Below are positions 9,613 through 17,627 of a DNA stretch of 64,000 bases, in pieces. Position 1 is the first letter of the stretch. The number at the start of each line of letters is the position of its first letter. The translations under genes were made by a program, and so were the position numbers. Origin of the DNA: Nocardia transvalensis NBRC 15921 (GTDB taxonomy: Bacteria; Actinomycetota; Actinomycetes; Mycobacteriales; Mycobacteriaceae); contig NZ_BAGL01000127.1 in the NCBI RefSeq assembly GCF_000308875.1, positions 186,001-250,000 on the forward strand, given 5' to 3'. The notes beneath the pieces are model-generated. The model worked only from the letters and a program-made list of their open reading frames with translations, did not search any database and was not told the origin of the DNA.

Positions 9613-10229
9613 ACATCCAGCGCGTGGTCACCTCCGGCACATTCGAATTGGACGGCGGCAGTTGGGATGTCGACAACAACGTCTGGGTGGTCGGCACCGG
9701 CGACGAGGCGGTGATCATCGACGCCGCCCACGACCCGGCCCCGATACTCGCCGCCGTCGAGGGCCGCACGGTCACCGCGATCGTCTGCACCCACGCCCAC
9801 AACGACCACATCAACGTCGCCCCGGCGCTGGCCGAGGCGACGGGCGCGCCGATCCTGCTGCACCCCGCCGACGACATGCTCTGGCAGGCCGTACATCCCG
9901 GCGTCCCGTACCGTCCGTTGACGGGTGATCAGCGAATTCCGTTGGGCGACAACGCTCTCCAGGTACTGCACACGCCCGGCCACTCGCCCGGATGCTGCAG
10001 CCTGTACCTCGAGTCGGAGCGGGTGGTGTTCACCGGCGACACCCTGTTCTCCGGCGGCCCGGGGGCCACCGGGCGCTCGTATTCGCACTTCCCGACCATC
10101 GTCGAGTCCATCCGGACGCGGTTGCTGGCCCTGCCGGAGGAGACGGTCGTCCATACGGGCCACGGCGACTCCACCACCATCGGCGCCGAGGCGCCGCATC
10201 TGAGCGAGTGGATCCACCGGGGGCACTGA
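9609..10229 (+). CDS. Metallo-beta-lactamase-fold hydrolase paired with mscR
   Basis: This 206-residue metallo-hydrolase carries the metal motif THAHNDH and further ligand histidines in HTPGHSPG and HTGHGDST. It is of the glyoxalase II-like type that hydrolyses thioesters. Translation is coupled to mscR through a GTGA overlap, and the same pair occurs in mycobacteria. A plausible role is hydrolysing S-formyl-mycothiol, the product of MscR, to formate and mycothiol. This is inferred from context and fold, not proven by sequence. The N-terminal GGSWDVDNNVWVV strand is typical of this subgroup. Confidence 0.88.
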   Translation: MNIQRVVTSGTFELDGGSWDVDNNVWVVGTGDEAVIIDAAHDPAPILAAVEGRTVTAIVCTHAHNDHINVAPALAEATGAPILLHPADDMLWQAVHPGVPYRPLTGDQRIPLGDNALQVLHTPGHSPGCCSLYLESERVVFTGDTLFSGGPGATGRSYSHFPTIVESIRTRLLALPEETVVHTGHGDSTTIGAEAPHLSEWIHRGH

Positions 10230-10246
10230 GGGATTCCGCACATTTG

Positions 10247-10268
10247 CCACCAAGCGATTGCTTGGTGG
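10247..10268. promoter_or_regulatory. Perfect 22-bp inverted repeat, probable TetR-type operator
   Basis: Arms CCACCAAGC (10247-10255) and GCTTGGTGG (10260-10268) are perfect complements around a GATT spacer. The form fits operators of TetR/FadR-like regulators. It lies 175 bp before the acyltransferase start and 17 bp after the hydrolase stop. No T run follows, which argues against a terminator. No regulator gene is adjacent, so the binding protein is unknown. Confidence 0.55.
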
Positions 10269-10442
10269 GCTACCCTCGGTGGCGCAGGAGGACGGTGATC
10301 GGCATCGGTCGGGCAAACGATGCACCGCCGTTGCCGGTCCGCGCACGCGCGACCGTAGGGAATATCAACGGGGATGTGACCAGGGGCAATTCGGTTGTCG
10401 CGTGTCGTCCGAAAGCGAGGCGACAGACAGGAAACCCCCATA

Positions 10443-11291
10443 ATGAACACCGTCCGGCAGATCCCGGATCCCGATCACCCGCTGCTTCCCGTGGCGCGGG
10501 CCTACGTCAACTACTTCACACCGACGGTCACCGGGTCGCACAACGTCCCGGAAACCGGACCGGCGCTGGTCATCGGCAATCACTCGTCGATCTACTGGGC
10601 GCCCGAGATATGGCTCACCTACCTGTCCATGCTGGACCGCCGCCCGGTCGACCCCTCGTTCGGCGTGGCGCACGACATCCTTTTGCGCACCCCGTTTCTC
10701 GGTGACAGCCTGCGAAGTTTCGGCGTGCTGCCGGCGTCGCGCGAGGCCGCCACGACCGCTGTGAAGGACGGCGGCGCCGTCCTGGTCTACCCGGGCGGCG
10801 ACTGGGAGGCGTGCCGGCCGTGGTCCGACCGGGGCCGGATCGATCTCGCCGGTCGCAAGGGATTCGTCCGGCTCGCACTGGAACTCGGCATCCCGGTCGT
10901 TCCGGCCGTCGCCACCGGCGGGCACGATTCCATCTTCATCGTCAGCCGCGGTGAACGCACCGCCCGGCTGCTGCGCCTGGACAAGCTGTTGCGCGCCAAG
11001 GTCTTTCCCTACACCGTGGGCGTGCCGTTCGGGGTGGCGCCCGTGGTCCCGCAGGTCCCGCTGCCCGCGACGGTCAACCTGAGCTTCCTGCCCCCGCTGG
11101 ACTGGTCGACGCGGCCCGGCGATCCCGAGAATCCGGCCGAGGTCGACGCCTGCTACCGGGAGACCGTGGACACCATGCAGGCCGAACTCGACCGGTTGCG
11201 GGCGGAGACGCCCAATCCGGTCGCGACCGGAATCAAGCGGCACGTGGAAGGGCTGCCGGGCCCGCTGTCGGCGCTGGCGAAGGTCCTGTAG
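10443..11291 (+). CDS. Lysophospholipid acyltransferase family protein (PlsC-like)
   Basis: This 282-residue protein is of the glycerolipid acyltransferase (LPLAT) fold, which transfers fatty acyl chains from CoA or carrier protein to lysophospholipid or a related acceptor. Seen are the NHSS block at about 46-49, the FGVLPASRE block near 95-104 and the VYPGGDWEACRP block near 119. The family catalytic motif HX4D reads H47-SSIY-W52, so the aspartate position holds tryptophan. This variant also occurs in some actinobacterial members by recall. The start ATG (MNTVRQIPDPD) has an upstream AGGAAA; an earlier in-frame ATG would give a basic, non-conserved leader. The substrate is unknown. Confidence 0.8.
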   Translation: MNTVRQIPDPDHPLLPVARAYVNYFTPTVTGSHNVPETGPALVIGNHSSIYWAPEIWLTYLSMLDRRPVDPSFGVAHDILLRTPFLGDSLRSFGVLPASREAATTAVKDGGAVLVYPGGDWEACRPWSDRGRIDLAGRKGFVRLALELGIPVVPAVATGGHDSIFIVSRGERTARLLRLDKLLRAKVFPYTVGVPFGVAPVVPQVPLPATVNLSFLPPLDWSTRPGDPENPAEVDACYRETVDTMQAELDRLRAETPNPVATGIKRHVEGLPGPLSALAKVL

Positions 11292-12041
11292 TCAGGCCGA
11301 CATCACCGTCTCGATGGACCGCACCACCGCGGCGGCGTGCTCGCCGAGATAGAAATGGCCACCGTCGTAGGTGGTGAGCGCGAAGCCGCCGGTGGTGTGC
11401 TCGCTCCAGGCGCGGGCCTCCGCCACGGTCACCTTCGGATCCTGTAATCCGATGTGGGCGTGGATCGGCGCGGACACCGTCGCGCCGGCGGGGCCGCGGT
11501 AGGTCTCGGCGGCCTTGTAGTCGCTGCGGATGGCGGGCAGGACGGCGCGCAGCATCTCGTCGTCGTCGAGGACCCGGACGTCGGATCCGTTGAGCCGCCG
11601 CACCTCCGCGAGCAGGCCGGCGTCGTCGAGCAGGTGGACGGTCTCGGTGCGCACCCGCGACGGCGCCCGGCGTCCGGAGACGAACAGCCCGGCGGGCTCC
11701 GCGCCGCGGTCCTCCAGCAGCCGTGCCACCTCGAAGGCCACCGAGGCGCCCATGCTGTGCCCGAACAGGTACAGCGGGCGGTCGAGCCACGGCACGAGTT
11801 CCGCGGCAACGAGTCTCGCCATTTCCGGTACGCTCTCGATGCGGCGCTCGTGCCGCCGGTCCTGCCGGCCGGGGTACTGGACGGCCAGGACCTCGTGCTC
11901 GGGCGCGACCATCCTGGACACGGGATGGAAGTACGACGCGGACCCCCCGGCGTGCGCCAGGCACACCAGCCGCGCCCGCGGATCGGTGCGCGGGTGGAAG
12001 CGCCGCACCCACGTGCCGCCGTCGCGCTCTGCGCTGCTCAT
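11292..12041 (-). CDS. Type II thioesterase (alpha/beta hydrolase)
   Basis: This 249-residue thioesterase is of the GrsT/TesA type, which removes misloaded acyl groups from the carrier domains of peptide or polyketide synthases. Typical blocks are LVCLAHAGGSASYFHPVS at the start, the nucleophile elbow FGHSMGASVAFEVAR, and a C-terminal GGHFYL with the catalytic histidine. The start at 12041 (MSSAERDGGTWVRRF) has AAAGGGGG upstream; the frame extends 17 codons further but that part is not conserved in type. No peptide or polyketide synthase lies in the window. The only carrier domain nearby is that of Car, so its partner is unclear. It sits 76 bp downstream of the cyclase-like gene on the same strand. 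Confidence 0.88.
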   Translation of the reverse strand: MSSAERDGGTWVRRFHPRTDPRARLVCLAHAGGSASYFHPVSRMVAPEHEVLAVQYPGRQDRRHERRIESVPEMARLVAAELVPWLDRPLYLFGHSMGASVAFEVARLLEDRGAEPAGLFVSGRRAPSRVRTETVHLLDDAGLLAEVRRLNGSDVRVLDDDEMLRAVLPAIRSDYKAAETYRGPAGATVSAPIHAHIGLQDPKVTVAEARAWSEHTTGGFALTTYDGGHFYLGEHAAAVVRSIETVMSA

Positions 12042-12117
12042 CGAGGGCCCCCTTTCGTTCTGCGTGACCCCCGTCATTGTCACGGGGATCACGCATTCCG
12101 GCCAGCGGGAGCGGTTC

Positions 12118-13440
12118 TCAGGTCAGCAGGAACGCCATCAGCGGTAGCAGCAGGGCCGTATACGTGCCGAGCACGGCGGCGGCTATCCGCCGCCGGGAGG
12201 TCTGCGGCAATCGGTTCGAGAGCCCCTCGTAGGTTCCGATCGCGACGAAGGCCAGTCCCCACGCGACCAGCGCCCGGCTGCCCATGCGGCCCAGCTGGTC
12301 GGCGAAGATCACCGCCAGCACCGAGATCGTCACTCCGGCAGAGCCGTTCGACACCCACACGGAGACGTCCGGCCGCCCGCCGTACGGCGACGCGGCCGCC
12401 CAGGCGCCCTTCGGCCGCGGCACCCCGTTGCGCCGGCTCCACAGCGCCCGGCCGATCGGCTCGAATACCGTTGTGCCCTCGTCGGTTCCGTCCAGCTGCG
12501 CCCGGACCCGGATCATCGCCTCCAGCGCCTGCGCGGTCGCGGACGAGGTCACATACCCCTCCGGGGAGGTCCGGAATCCGCCGTACTGGGCGTGCAGCGG
12601 TTCCCGTTCCTGCAGTTCCAGCAGGCTCGTGAGGGCTTGCTGGACAACCGGATCCCCCACCGCCTGCGGATCACCGGCCGTCACCGCGCACAGCGTCGCG
12701 TGCAGCGTGAGGTGCCGCCAGGTATCGGCCGCGCCGCCGCGCCGGAACGACTCCTCCTCGATCCGGATGCCGCCGCGGCGCAGCGCCGTGATCAACCGGC
12801 ACAGGGCCAGCTCGCGCGCGTGCACGAAACGGTCGCCGCCGATCTCCGCAACCTGGGGATGCGCCAATGTCGCTACCACACAGGCGGATTCGAACAGCCG
12901 CTGCTTGCGCGGGGCACGATCGAGGACGGCCGATACCAGGCGCCCGGCGCCCCACAGCACCGCCTCCATCGCGATCGCGTCCGACTTCGCCGCCGCGCCG
13001 AGGGCCTGGATCGCGACCGCGGTCGCGGTGATCGAGACCGGGCCCGAGCGATCGGTCATCGGCCAGCCACCGGAGTCGGCGTCCTGCGCCGCCAGCAGCG
13101 CGCGCCGGAACGCGACCGCGTCCGGGTCGTCGGCCCCGACCCCCAGGCATTGCAGGCCGCGCAGCCGCCAGGCCACCTCGAGCGGTGACAGGAGATCGGA
13201 AACCACTGTGCCGGAATCATTTCCGCGCATCAGCAGCGCCACCTGCCTGGCTCGCGGTATCTCCCGTCCGGCGAGCGCCAGCGCGCACACCACCTCGGCC
13301 GTGCTGACCGGATTCGGGCTCACATCCGAAATCCAACCCCAGCCCGCCCCATCACGACCGTCCTGCCGCTGATGGCTGTACAGCCAGTCCACCGCGGCAC
13401 CGATACGGCCGTCCAAATCCGTTGCCCGCGCAACCCGCAT
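12118..13440 (-). CDS. Prenyltransferase/squalene-cyclase-like toroid protein with C-terminal membrane helices
   Basis: About 440 residues. The N-terminal 330 resemble the alpha/alpha-toroid of terpene cyclases and prenyltransferases, with repeated WLYSHQ-RQDG, AAQDADSGGWPM, and QYGGFRTSPEGYVTSSATAQAL blocks, the QW-like repeats. The DXDD proton-donor motif of squalene-hopene cyclase is not evident, so cyclase activity is doubtful. The last 90 residues form about three hydrophobic helices (VTISVLAVIFADQL, ALVAWGLAFVAIGTY, and a tail ending LLPLMAFLLT). Possible starts are ATG 13440 and nearby GTGs at 13446 and 13449; a GGAGG favours one of these. It is probably co-transcribed with the thioesterase. 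Function is unknown; a membrane-tethered binding scaffold is as likely as an enzyme. Confidence 0.7.
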   Translation of the reverse strand: MRVARATDLDGRIGAAVDWLYSHQRQDGRDGAGWGWISDVSPNPVSTAEVVCALALAGREIPRARQVALLMRGNDSGTVVSDLLSPLEVAWRLRGLQCLGVGADDPDAVAFRRALLAAQDADSGGWPMTDRSGPVSITATAVAIQALGAAAKSDAIAMEAVLWGAGRLVSAVLDRAPRKQRLFESACVVATLAHPQVAEIGGDRFVHARELALCRLITALRRGGIRIEEESFRRGGAADTWRHLTLHATLCAVTAGDPQAVGDPVVQQALTSLLELQEREPLHAQYGGFRTSPEGYVTSSATAQALEAMIRVRAQLDGTDEGTTVFEPIGRALWSRRNGVPRPKGAWAAASPYGGRPDVSVWVSNGSAGVTISVLAVIFADQLGRMGSRALVAWGLAFVAIGTYEGLSNRLPQTSRRRIAAAVLGTYTALLLPLMAFLLT

Positions 13441-13559
13441 CGTCACCACTTCCCGCCTCCATTCTCCCTCGCAATACCCGCTGGGAAATGGCCGCATACC
13501 GGTGAGTCCCGATAGTTATGCGACGTAAATCAGCCGTCTACCAGGGAAATTCGTGTGAC

Positions 13560-14201
13560 TCAGCGGCCGTAGGCGGCGAGGAAGGTGGTGACCGCGGCGG
13601 CCGTGACGGGATCGCGTTCGGACGCGGGCACGGGACGGGTGCCGAACCGCGACCGCGCGTCCACGGGACCCGTGAGCAGCGCGGCGAACTGGGCGGCCGC
13701 CAGGTCCGGGTCGTCGATCCGGAGGGCGCCCGACAGCGCCAGCCGCGCCAGCCGGTCGGCCAGCGCGCGGGTGACCCGGGCGGCGACCTCGTCGAGGAGT
13801 TCCAGCAGATCCGGGAACTGCGCGGCCTCGGCCGCCACCAGACGGCGCAGGGCGCGGGAATCCTCCGCGCAGTAGCAGGCGGCCAGGTGCGATCCCACAT
13901 CGCGCAGCGTCTCGGCAATGTCACTGTGCGCGTCCGAGAGTCGTTCCACAGCAGCGAGATTCGCCGCGAGCGCACTGTCCGACAGCGCCCGAACGGCCTC
14001 GCGGAACAGCGTCTGCTTATCGCCGAAGTGGTTGTAGACGGTGGCCTTGGCGACACCTGCCTCGGCCGCGATCTCGTCGACACGGGCCTGGGCGTAGCCG
14101 ACCCGGGTGAACACGGTGAAGGCGGCCGTCAGCACGGCCCGCTGCTTATCGATACGGCCGCGAACCGGGTGGGTCCGGGAGGTTCCGGTGGCGGCGCTCA
14201 T
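13560..14201 (-). CDS. TetR-family repressor, divergent from an SDR gene
   Basis: This is a 213-residue TetR regulator. The N-terminal helix-turn-helix is clear (VDEIAAEAGVAKATVYNHFGDKQTLFREAV at about 42-71). The C-terminal all-helical ligand domain resembles the AefR-like type. It is divergent from the SDR gene with a 109-bp promoter that contains two palindromes. Autoregulation and control of the SDR are the natural inference. The ligand is unknown. Confidence 0.9.
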   Translation of the reverse strand: MSAATGTSRTHPVRGRIDKQRAVLTAAFTVFTRVGYAQARVDEIAAEAGVAKATVYNHFGDKQTLFREAVRALSDSALAANLAAVERLSDAHSDIAETLRDVGSHLAACYCAEDSRALRRLVAAEAAQFPDLLELLDEVAARVTRALADRLARLALSGALRIDDPDLAAAQFAALLTGPVDARSRFGTRPVPASERDPVTAAAVTTFLAAYGR

Positions 14202-14222
14202 CTCTCCAGCATAGCGAATCTG

Positions 14223-14276
14223 GACTCATGAGTCTGCTAGCCTGTCCTCACGAGTACTAGACTCGTGAGTCTAGTA
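14223..14276. promoter_or_regulatory. Two palindromic operator candidates in the TetR/SDR divergent promoter
   Basis: GACTCATGAGTC (14223-14234) is a perfect palindrome. The second site, 14255-14276, has perfect 10-bp arms TACTAGACTC and GAGTCTAGTA around GT. They share the core ACTC-(A/G)T-GAGT and are centred 37 bp apart. A third half-site, ACGAGT, lies at 14250-14255. The arrangement fits two TetR dimers covering a shared promoter. Confidence 0.75.
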
Positions 14277-14310
14277 TTTCGATCGTTCGAGTACACATGA
14301 GGAGATTGTT

Positions 14311-15132
14311 GTGCGAACCGTGGTCATCACCGGGGGAACCGACGGCATGGGCAGAGCGCTCGCCGAGACCTACCTGCGCCGCGGCGATCGCGTCGTCGTC
14401 CTGGGGACCGATGCGGCGAAGGGACAGGCGGTCCTCGACGTCGCGGCCGACGTGGGCGCGGCCGGCCGCGCCGAATTCCTGCGGGCGGATCTGAGTCTGG
14501 TCGCCGAGAACCGGCGGGTGATCGAGCACATCACCGCGACGTACCCCGTCATCGACGCGCTGGTGCTCGGGGCGCGCTACTACCGCGCCACCCGGGTGGT
14601 CACCGCCGAGGGCTTCGAGAGCAGTTTCGCGCTGTTCTACCTGAGCCGGTATCTGCTCGGCCACGGCCTGGCCGCGCACCTGGAGCGAGCCGAGTCACCG
14701 GTCCTGCTCGACCTGTCCGGCCCCGGCGGCGACCTGACCCGAATCCGCTGGGGCGACCTGCAGTTCGCGCACGACTACCGCCCCGACGAGGTCATGGGTC
14801 AGTGCGGAAAGCTCAGCGACCTCCTCGCCGTCGCCTTCACCCGCCGCTACCCCGGCAGCCGTATCCGCTACGTCCTGCTGCACCCCGGTCTCACCGCCAC
14901 GGGCTTCACCGGCGACTACGACGCCGCCAGCGCGGAAATCCTCGCCGGCATGCGCGAGCGCGCCCAGCCGATCGAGGCGGCCCTCCCCCGCCTGCTGCGC
15001 CACCTCGACAATCCACCGACGGCCCCCCTGTCCGCCTTCATGCAGGACACTCCGGTCGACGTCCACGGCGAGCCCTTCGACCCGCACGCGGCGGACCGGC
15101 TGGCGGCGATGACCGCGGCCCTGCTGGCCTAG
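14311..15132 (+). CDS. Atypical short-chain dehydrogenase/reductase (SDR)
   Basis: This 273-residue Rossmann protein begins VVITGGTDGMGRALAETY, with a near-canonical nucleotide motif. It has the serine of the active site in LLDLSGPGG. Where the catalytic YxxxK is expected the sequence reads GQCGK, so lysine is kept and tyrosine is replaced by glycine. The start is GTG (VRTVVIT). It is controlled by the divergent TetR gene by inference. It may bind NAD(P) without normal SDR chemistry or use another acid. It ends 35 bp before the convergent secreted-protein gene. Confidence 0.82.
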   Translation: MRTVVITGGTDGMGRALAETYLRRGDRVVVLGTDAAKGQAVLDVAADVGAAGRAEFLRADLSLVAENRRVIEHITATYPVIDALVLGARYYRATRVVTAEGFESSFALFYLSRYLLGHGLAAHLERAESPVLLDLSGPGGDLTRIRWGDLQFAHDYRPDEVMGQCGKLSDLLAVAFTRRYPGSRIRYVLLHPGLTATGFTGDYDAASAEILAGMRERAQPIEAALPRLLRHLDNPPTAPLSAFMQDTPVDVHGEPFDPHAADRLAAMTAALLA

Positions 15133-15166
15133 GCATCGCCGATCGCCGCCCGCCGCGAGTGCCGGG

Positions 15167-15715
15167 TTACGGCGTGGAGTAGCCGATGAGCGCGCCGATT
15201 CCGGCCCCGATCGGGACGGTGACCAGGGCGCCGACGCCGCCGAGGAAGAAGCCGATGACCGCGCCGATTCCGGCCCCGATCAGCGCGCCGACCCCCGCGT
15301 TGTGCTGCTTGCGGGCTTCGGTGTCCGACGCTTCGTCGATGTTCTGCGCGACCTGCGCGGTGTGGTCGTTCGCGGTCAGCGTGAGCGAACGTCCCGCGGC
15401 ATCGATCCGCGGGGTGAGACCGACTGCCCCGCCCGCGACCGGAACGGTCAGCGGTACCCGGGCAACCTCGTTACCTGCGACATCGGTGAGGGTGACGGCC
15501 TGACCGTCCTGGGTCAGGGCGAAGGTGCCCGCCGCGACGGTCGTCGTCACGCCGGTGCGATCCGCCGTCGGCGCGGCCACGTACGCCACGCCGTGGTCGG
15601 CGCCGCTGATCGCCGCCTCTGCGGCCGGTGCGGGCTGCGCCTGGACGACGCCCGCGGTGACACCCACGGCGCCGATCGCGAGCACGGCGGTAGCAGCGAT
15701 TCGCTTGGCTCTCAT
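15167..15715 (-). CDS. Secreted glycine-zipper protein
   Basis: A 182-residue secreted protein. Residues 1-28 form a Sec signal peptide (MRAKRIAATAVLAIGAVG, ending near VVQAQPAPA). A beta-rich middle region follows, with LTLTANDHTAQV near the end. The C-terminal 45 residues are a glycine zipper (VGALIGAGIGAVIGFFLGG and a second GxxxG run), which commonly inserts into or packs against membranes. The layout matches a secreted family common in Nocardia and relatives; function is unknown. The start at 15715 has AGGGGAAA upstream; the open frame extends 24 codons further without sense. It is monocistronic and convergent with the SDR gene. Confidence 0.78.
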   Translation of the reverse strand: MRAKRIAATAVLAIGAVGVTAGVVQAQPAPAAEAAISGADHGVAYVAAPTADRTGVTTTVAAGTFALTQDGQAVTLTDVAGNEVARVPLTVPVAGGAVGLTPRIDAAGRSLTLTANDHTAQVAQNIDEASDTEARKQHNAGVGALIGAGIGAVIGFFLGGVGALVTVPIGAGIGALIGYSTP

Positions 15716-15938
15716 GACTTTCCCCTTATTCGAACGGCCCGGTGACAGCCGACTATCCCCACACGACCGGATCTCGGCCGTCCCCATTGTTACGCGAAAA
15801 ACCGTGTGCAGCGGTCGGTTTCCGAAATCTTATGGTCACTTGACAAAGAAAGTTCGCGCGTCGTGCAATGATCGACCAGCCGGATCGAAGGCATTGCAGT
15901 GGACACCGCTCGCTCGACAGCACGCTAGGAGCCACATC

Positions 15939-16967
15939 ATGGTCACGATCGTCGGCGGCGGCATCGCCGGAACGGTTCTCGCCGGAGCGCTTGCCCGGCA
16001 CGGGCATCCGGCCACGCTGTACGAACGCCAGGCGAACCCGCGCAACGGGCAGTTCCTCGTCCTCGACGGGCGGGCTCACCAGGCACTTTCCGATCTCGGC
16101 GTCGAGACCGAGCGCCTGCACGCGGCCTCCCATCCCCTGACCGCGCTGCGGATCGCGTACACGGCCAACGAGCGCACCCGTCCCAGCGAGGGCCACCGCC
16201 TGTATTTCCGCGACGACCTGATGCGGGTGCTCGCCGACTTCGCCCGCGCCACCAGCGCCGAACTGTACGACGGCGTTTCGATCACCGATGTCGACCCCGC
16301 CACGGGCGCCCTCCGGGCGGGCGATACCGCCATCGCCGCCGACGGCCTGGTGATCGCCTCCGACGGAACGGATTCGGTCGCCCGCGCCCGGCTCGAACCC
16401 GACCGGAAGGCCGAATACGCCGGGCAGACGGTCGTCTACGGCACCACCAACCATCCGCTCCGGCTGGACAGCGAACCCTCGGTCCTGCATTTCCAGGGAC
16501 AACTCGGCACGGGTGTCCTGCCGTCCGGCACCTTCGGCCATTTCTGGAACGACGATGTCGCGGTGTGGTTCACGCGCATCACCCAGCCCGAACTGCCGCC
16601 CGAGGCGACGGGCACGCATCCGGCGGCGGACTGGGCCGAGGCGGTCCGCTCGGCCGCACCCGCCATCACGGACCTGGTCGACGCGATGGTGGCCGACACC
16701 GACACGGTGCGGGTGATCAACGCTCGCAACGTCCCGCTGCCCGGCGCGCAGCCGCCGCGACCTCCGATCATCCTGTGCGGCGACGCCGATCACGCCATCA
16801 CGCCCGCCGCGGGCGTGGGGGCTCGCGATGCCATCGAGGACGCGGCGGCCCTCGCCGCCGCCCTCACCACCGGCGCCGACCCGGCGGCCGCCATGGCCGA
16901 GCGGCGCAAGCAGATCACCGAGGAGCGCGACCGGATCGCCCGGCTCTACGAACAGCGTCGCCGGTAG
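15939..16967 (+). CDS. FAD-dependent monooxygenase (PHBH fold)
   Basis: This 342-residue flavoprotein monooxygenase is of the para-hydroxybenzoate hydroxylase class. The FAD site is IVGGGIAGTVLAGALARHG at the start, and the second FAD motif is ILCGDADHAITPAAGVGARDAIEDA near residue 278. It probably hydroxylates or epoxidises an aromatic or polyketide-like substrate with NAD(P)H and oxygen. The start ATG (MVTIVGGGIAG) has GGAG nine bases upstream. It stands alone between a divergent secreted protein and a convergent small gene, so the substrate cannot be guessed from context. Confidence 0.88.
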   Translation: MVTIVGGGIAGTVLAGALARHGHPATLYERQANPRNGQFLVLDGRAHQALSDLGVETERLHAASHPLTALRIAYTANERTRPSEGHRLYFRDDLMRVLADFARATSAELYDGVSITDVDPATGALRAGDTAIAADGLVIASDGTDSVARARLEPDRKAEYAGQTVVYGTTNHPLRLDSEPSVLHFQGQLGTGVLPSGTFGHFWNDDVAVWFTRITQPELPPEATGTHPAADWAEAVRSAAPAITDLVDAMVADTDTVRVINARNVPLPGAQPPRPPIILCGDADHAITPAAGVGARDAIEDAAALAAALTTGADPAAAMAERRKQITEERDRIARLYEQRRR

Positions 16968-16970
16968 GCA

Positions 16971-17321
16971 TCACCAGCCACGGCGGAGACTCCGGGATTC
17001 GTCGGGCCGGTCCGACCCGACGGTCCGCATAAGGGCCAGCACGGCCGAACTCGAATCCCGGATGATCAGATCCAGATCGTCCAGCACGCCTGACAGGTCG
17101 GTGCGACCGCGGTCGCGGGCCGGGAGCTGAGAGCGGGCGAGTTGCAACTGCAGTCCGGTATCGAACAGGTGCCGCACCAATCGATCACAGGACTTGACGA
17201 AGTCGTCGAACTCTCGCATCGACCACTCCGCCAACCGCTGTTCGACGTACTCGGCGACCGTATCCCCAGCCATACCGTCCGGGGTGACCGGCACTGCGAA
17301 TAGTTGGTTGTCATCGGACAT
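16971..17321 (-). CDS. Small DevS-like histidine kinase fragment (DHp only, no phospho-acceptor His)
   Basis: A 116-residue cytosolic protein. Residues 44-100 resemble the dimerisation and phospho-acceptor helices of DevS/DosT oxygen-sensing kinases. CDRLVRHLFDTGLQLQ aligns with HDTVIQRLFATGLGLQ, and GVLDDLDLIIRDSSSAV aligns with the second helix. The acceptor histidine position is Cys45. There is no sensor domain and no ATPase domain. The start at 17321 (MSDDNQLFAV) is one of two options, the other eight codons upstream. It ends 3 bp after the monooxygenase stop, convergently, and is divergent from a PPOX-fold gene of a kind that occurs in the mycobacterial dormancy regulon. Confidence 0.6.
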   Translation of the reverse strand: MSDDNQLFAVPVTPDGMAGDTVAEYVEQRLAEWSMREFDDFVKSCDRLVRHLFDTGLQLQLARSQLPARDRGRTDLSGVLDDLDLIIRDSSSAVLALMRTVGSDRPDESRSLRRGW

Positions 17322-17492
17322 CAGCAATCCACGCCCTTTGTGCAACCCTCAGGGTCACGCACCGTCGAGCACCCCGCCCGAGACTGCGGCCGATGTCGGG
17401 AACCGTCGGGTACGCAACCGTTTTCTCGGAAACAGGACCCGCCACGAAGGACGAATCCAACTACGATTTATACACCATCCCGGACCGGCGAA

Positions 17493-17512
17493 CCGTACCG
17501 AAATCGATACGG
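17493..17512. promoter_or_regulatory. 20-bp near-perfect palindrome in the PPOX promoter region
   Basis: The left arm CCGTACCGA (17493-17501) and right arm TCGATACGG (17504-17512) match as an inverted repeat with one mismatch, around AA. It lies 115 bp before the PPOX start and 171 bp from the divergent kinase-fragment start, just after an AT-rich ATTTATAC that could be a -10 box. The form fits a dimeric regulator site. It does not match the DosR box consensus I know. Confidence 0.45.
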
Positions 17513-17627
17513 AACCATCAGGGGCACATCATGATTCGAGACCGGTCGGTGTGATCGGGCGGTCGCGCACAGGCCGAGACGCGCAGCGCAGCGTCGATCC
17601 GCACACCGACGACACCGGAGAGAAGAC

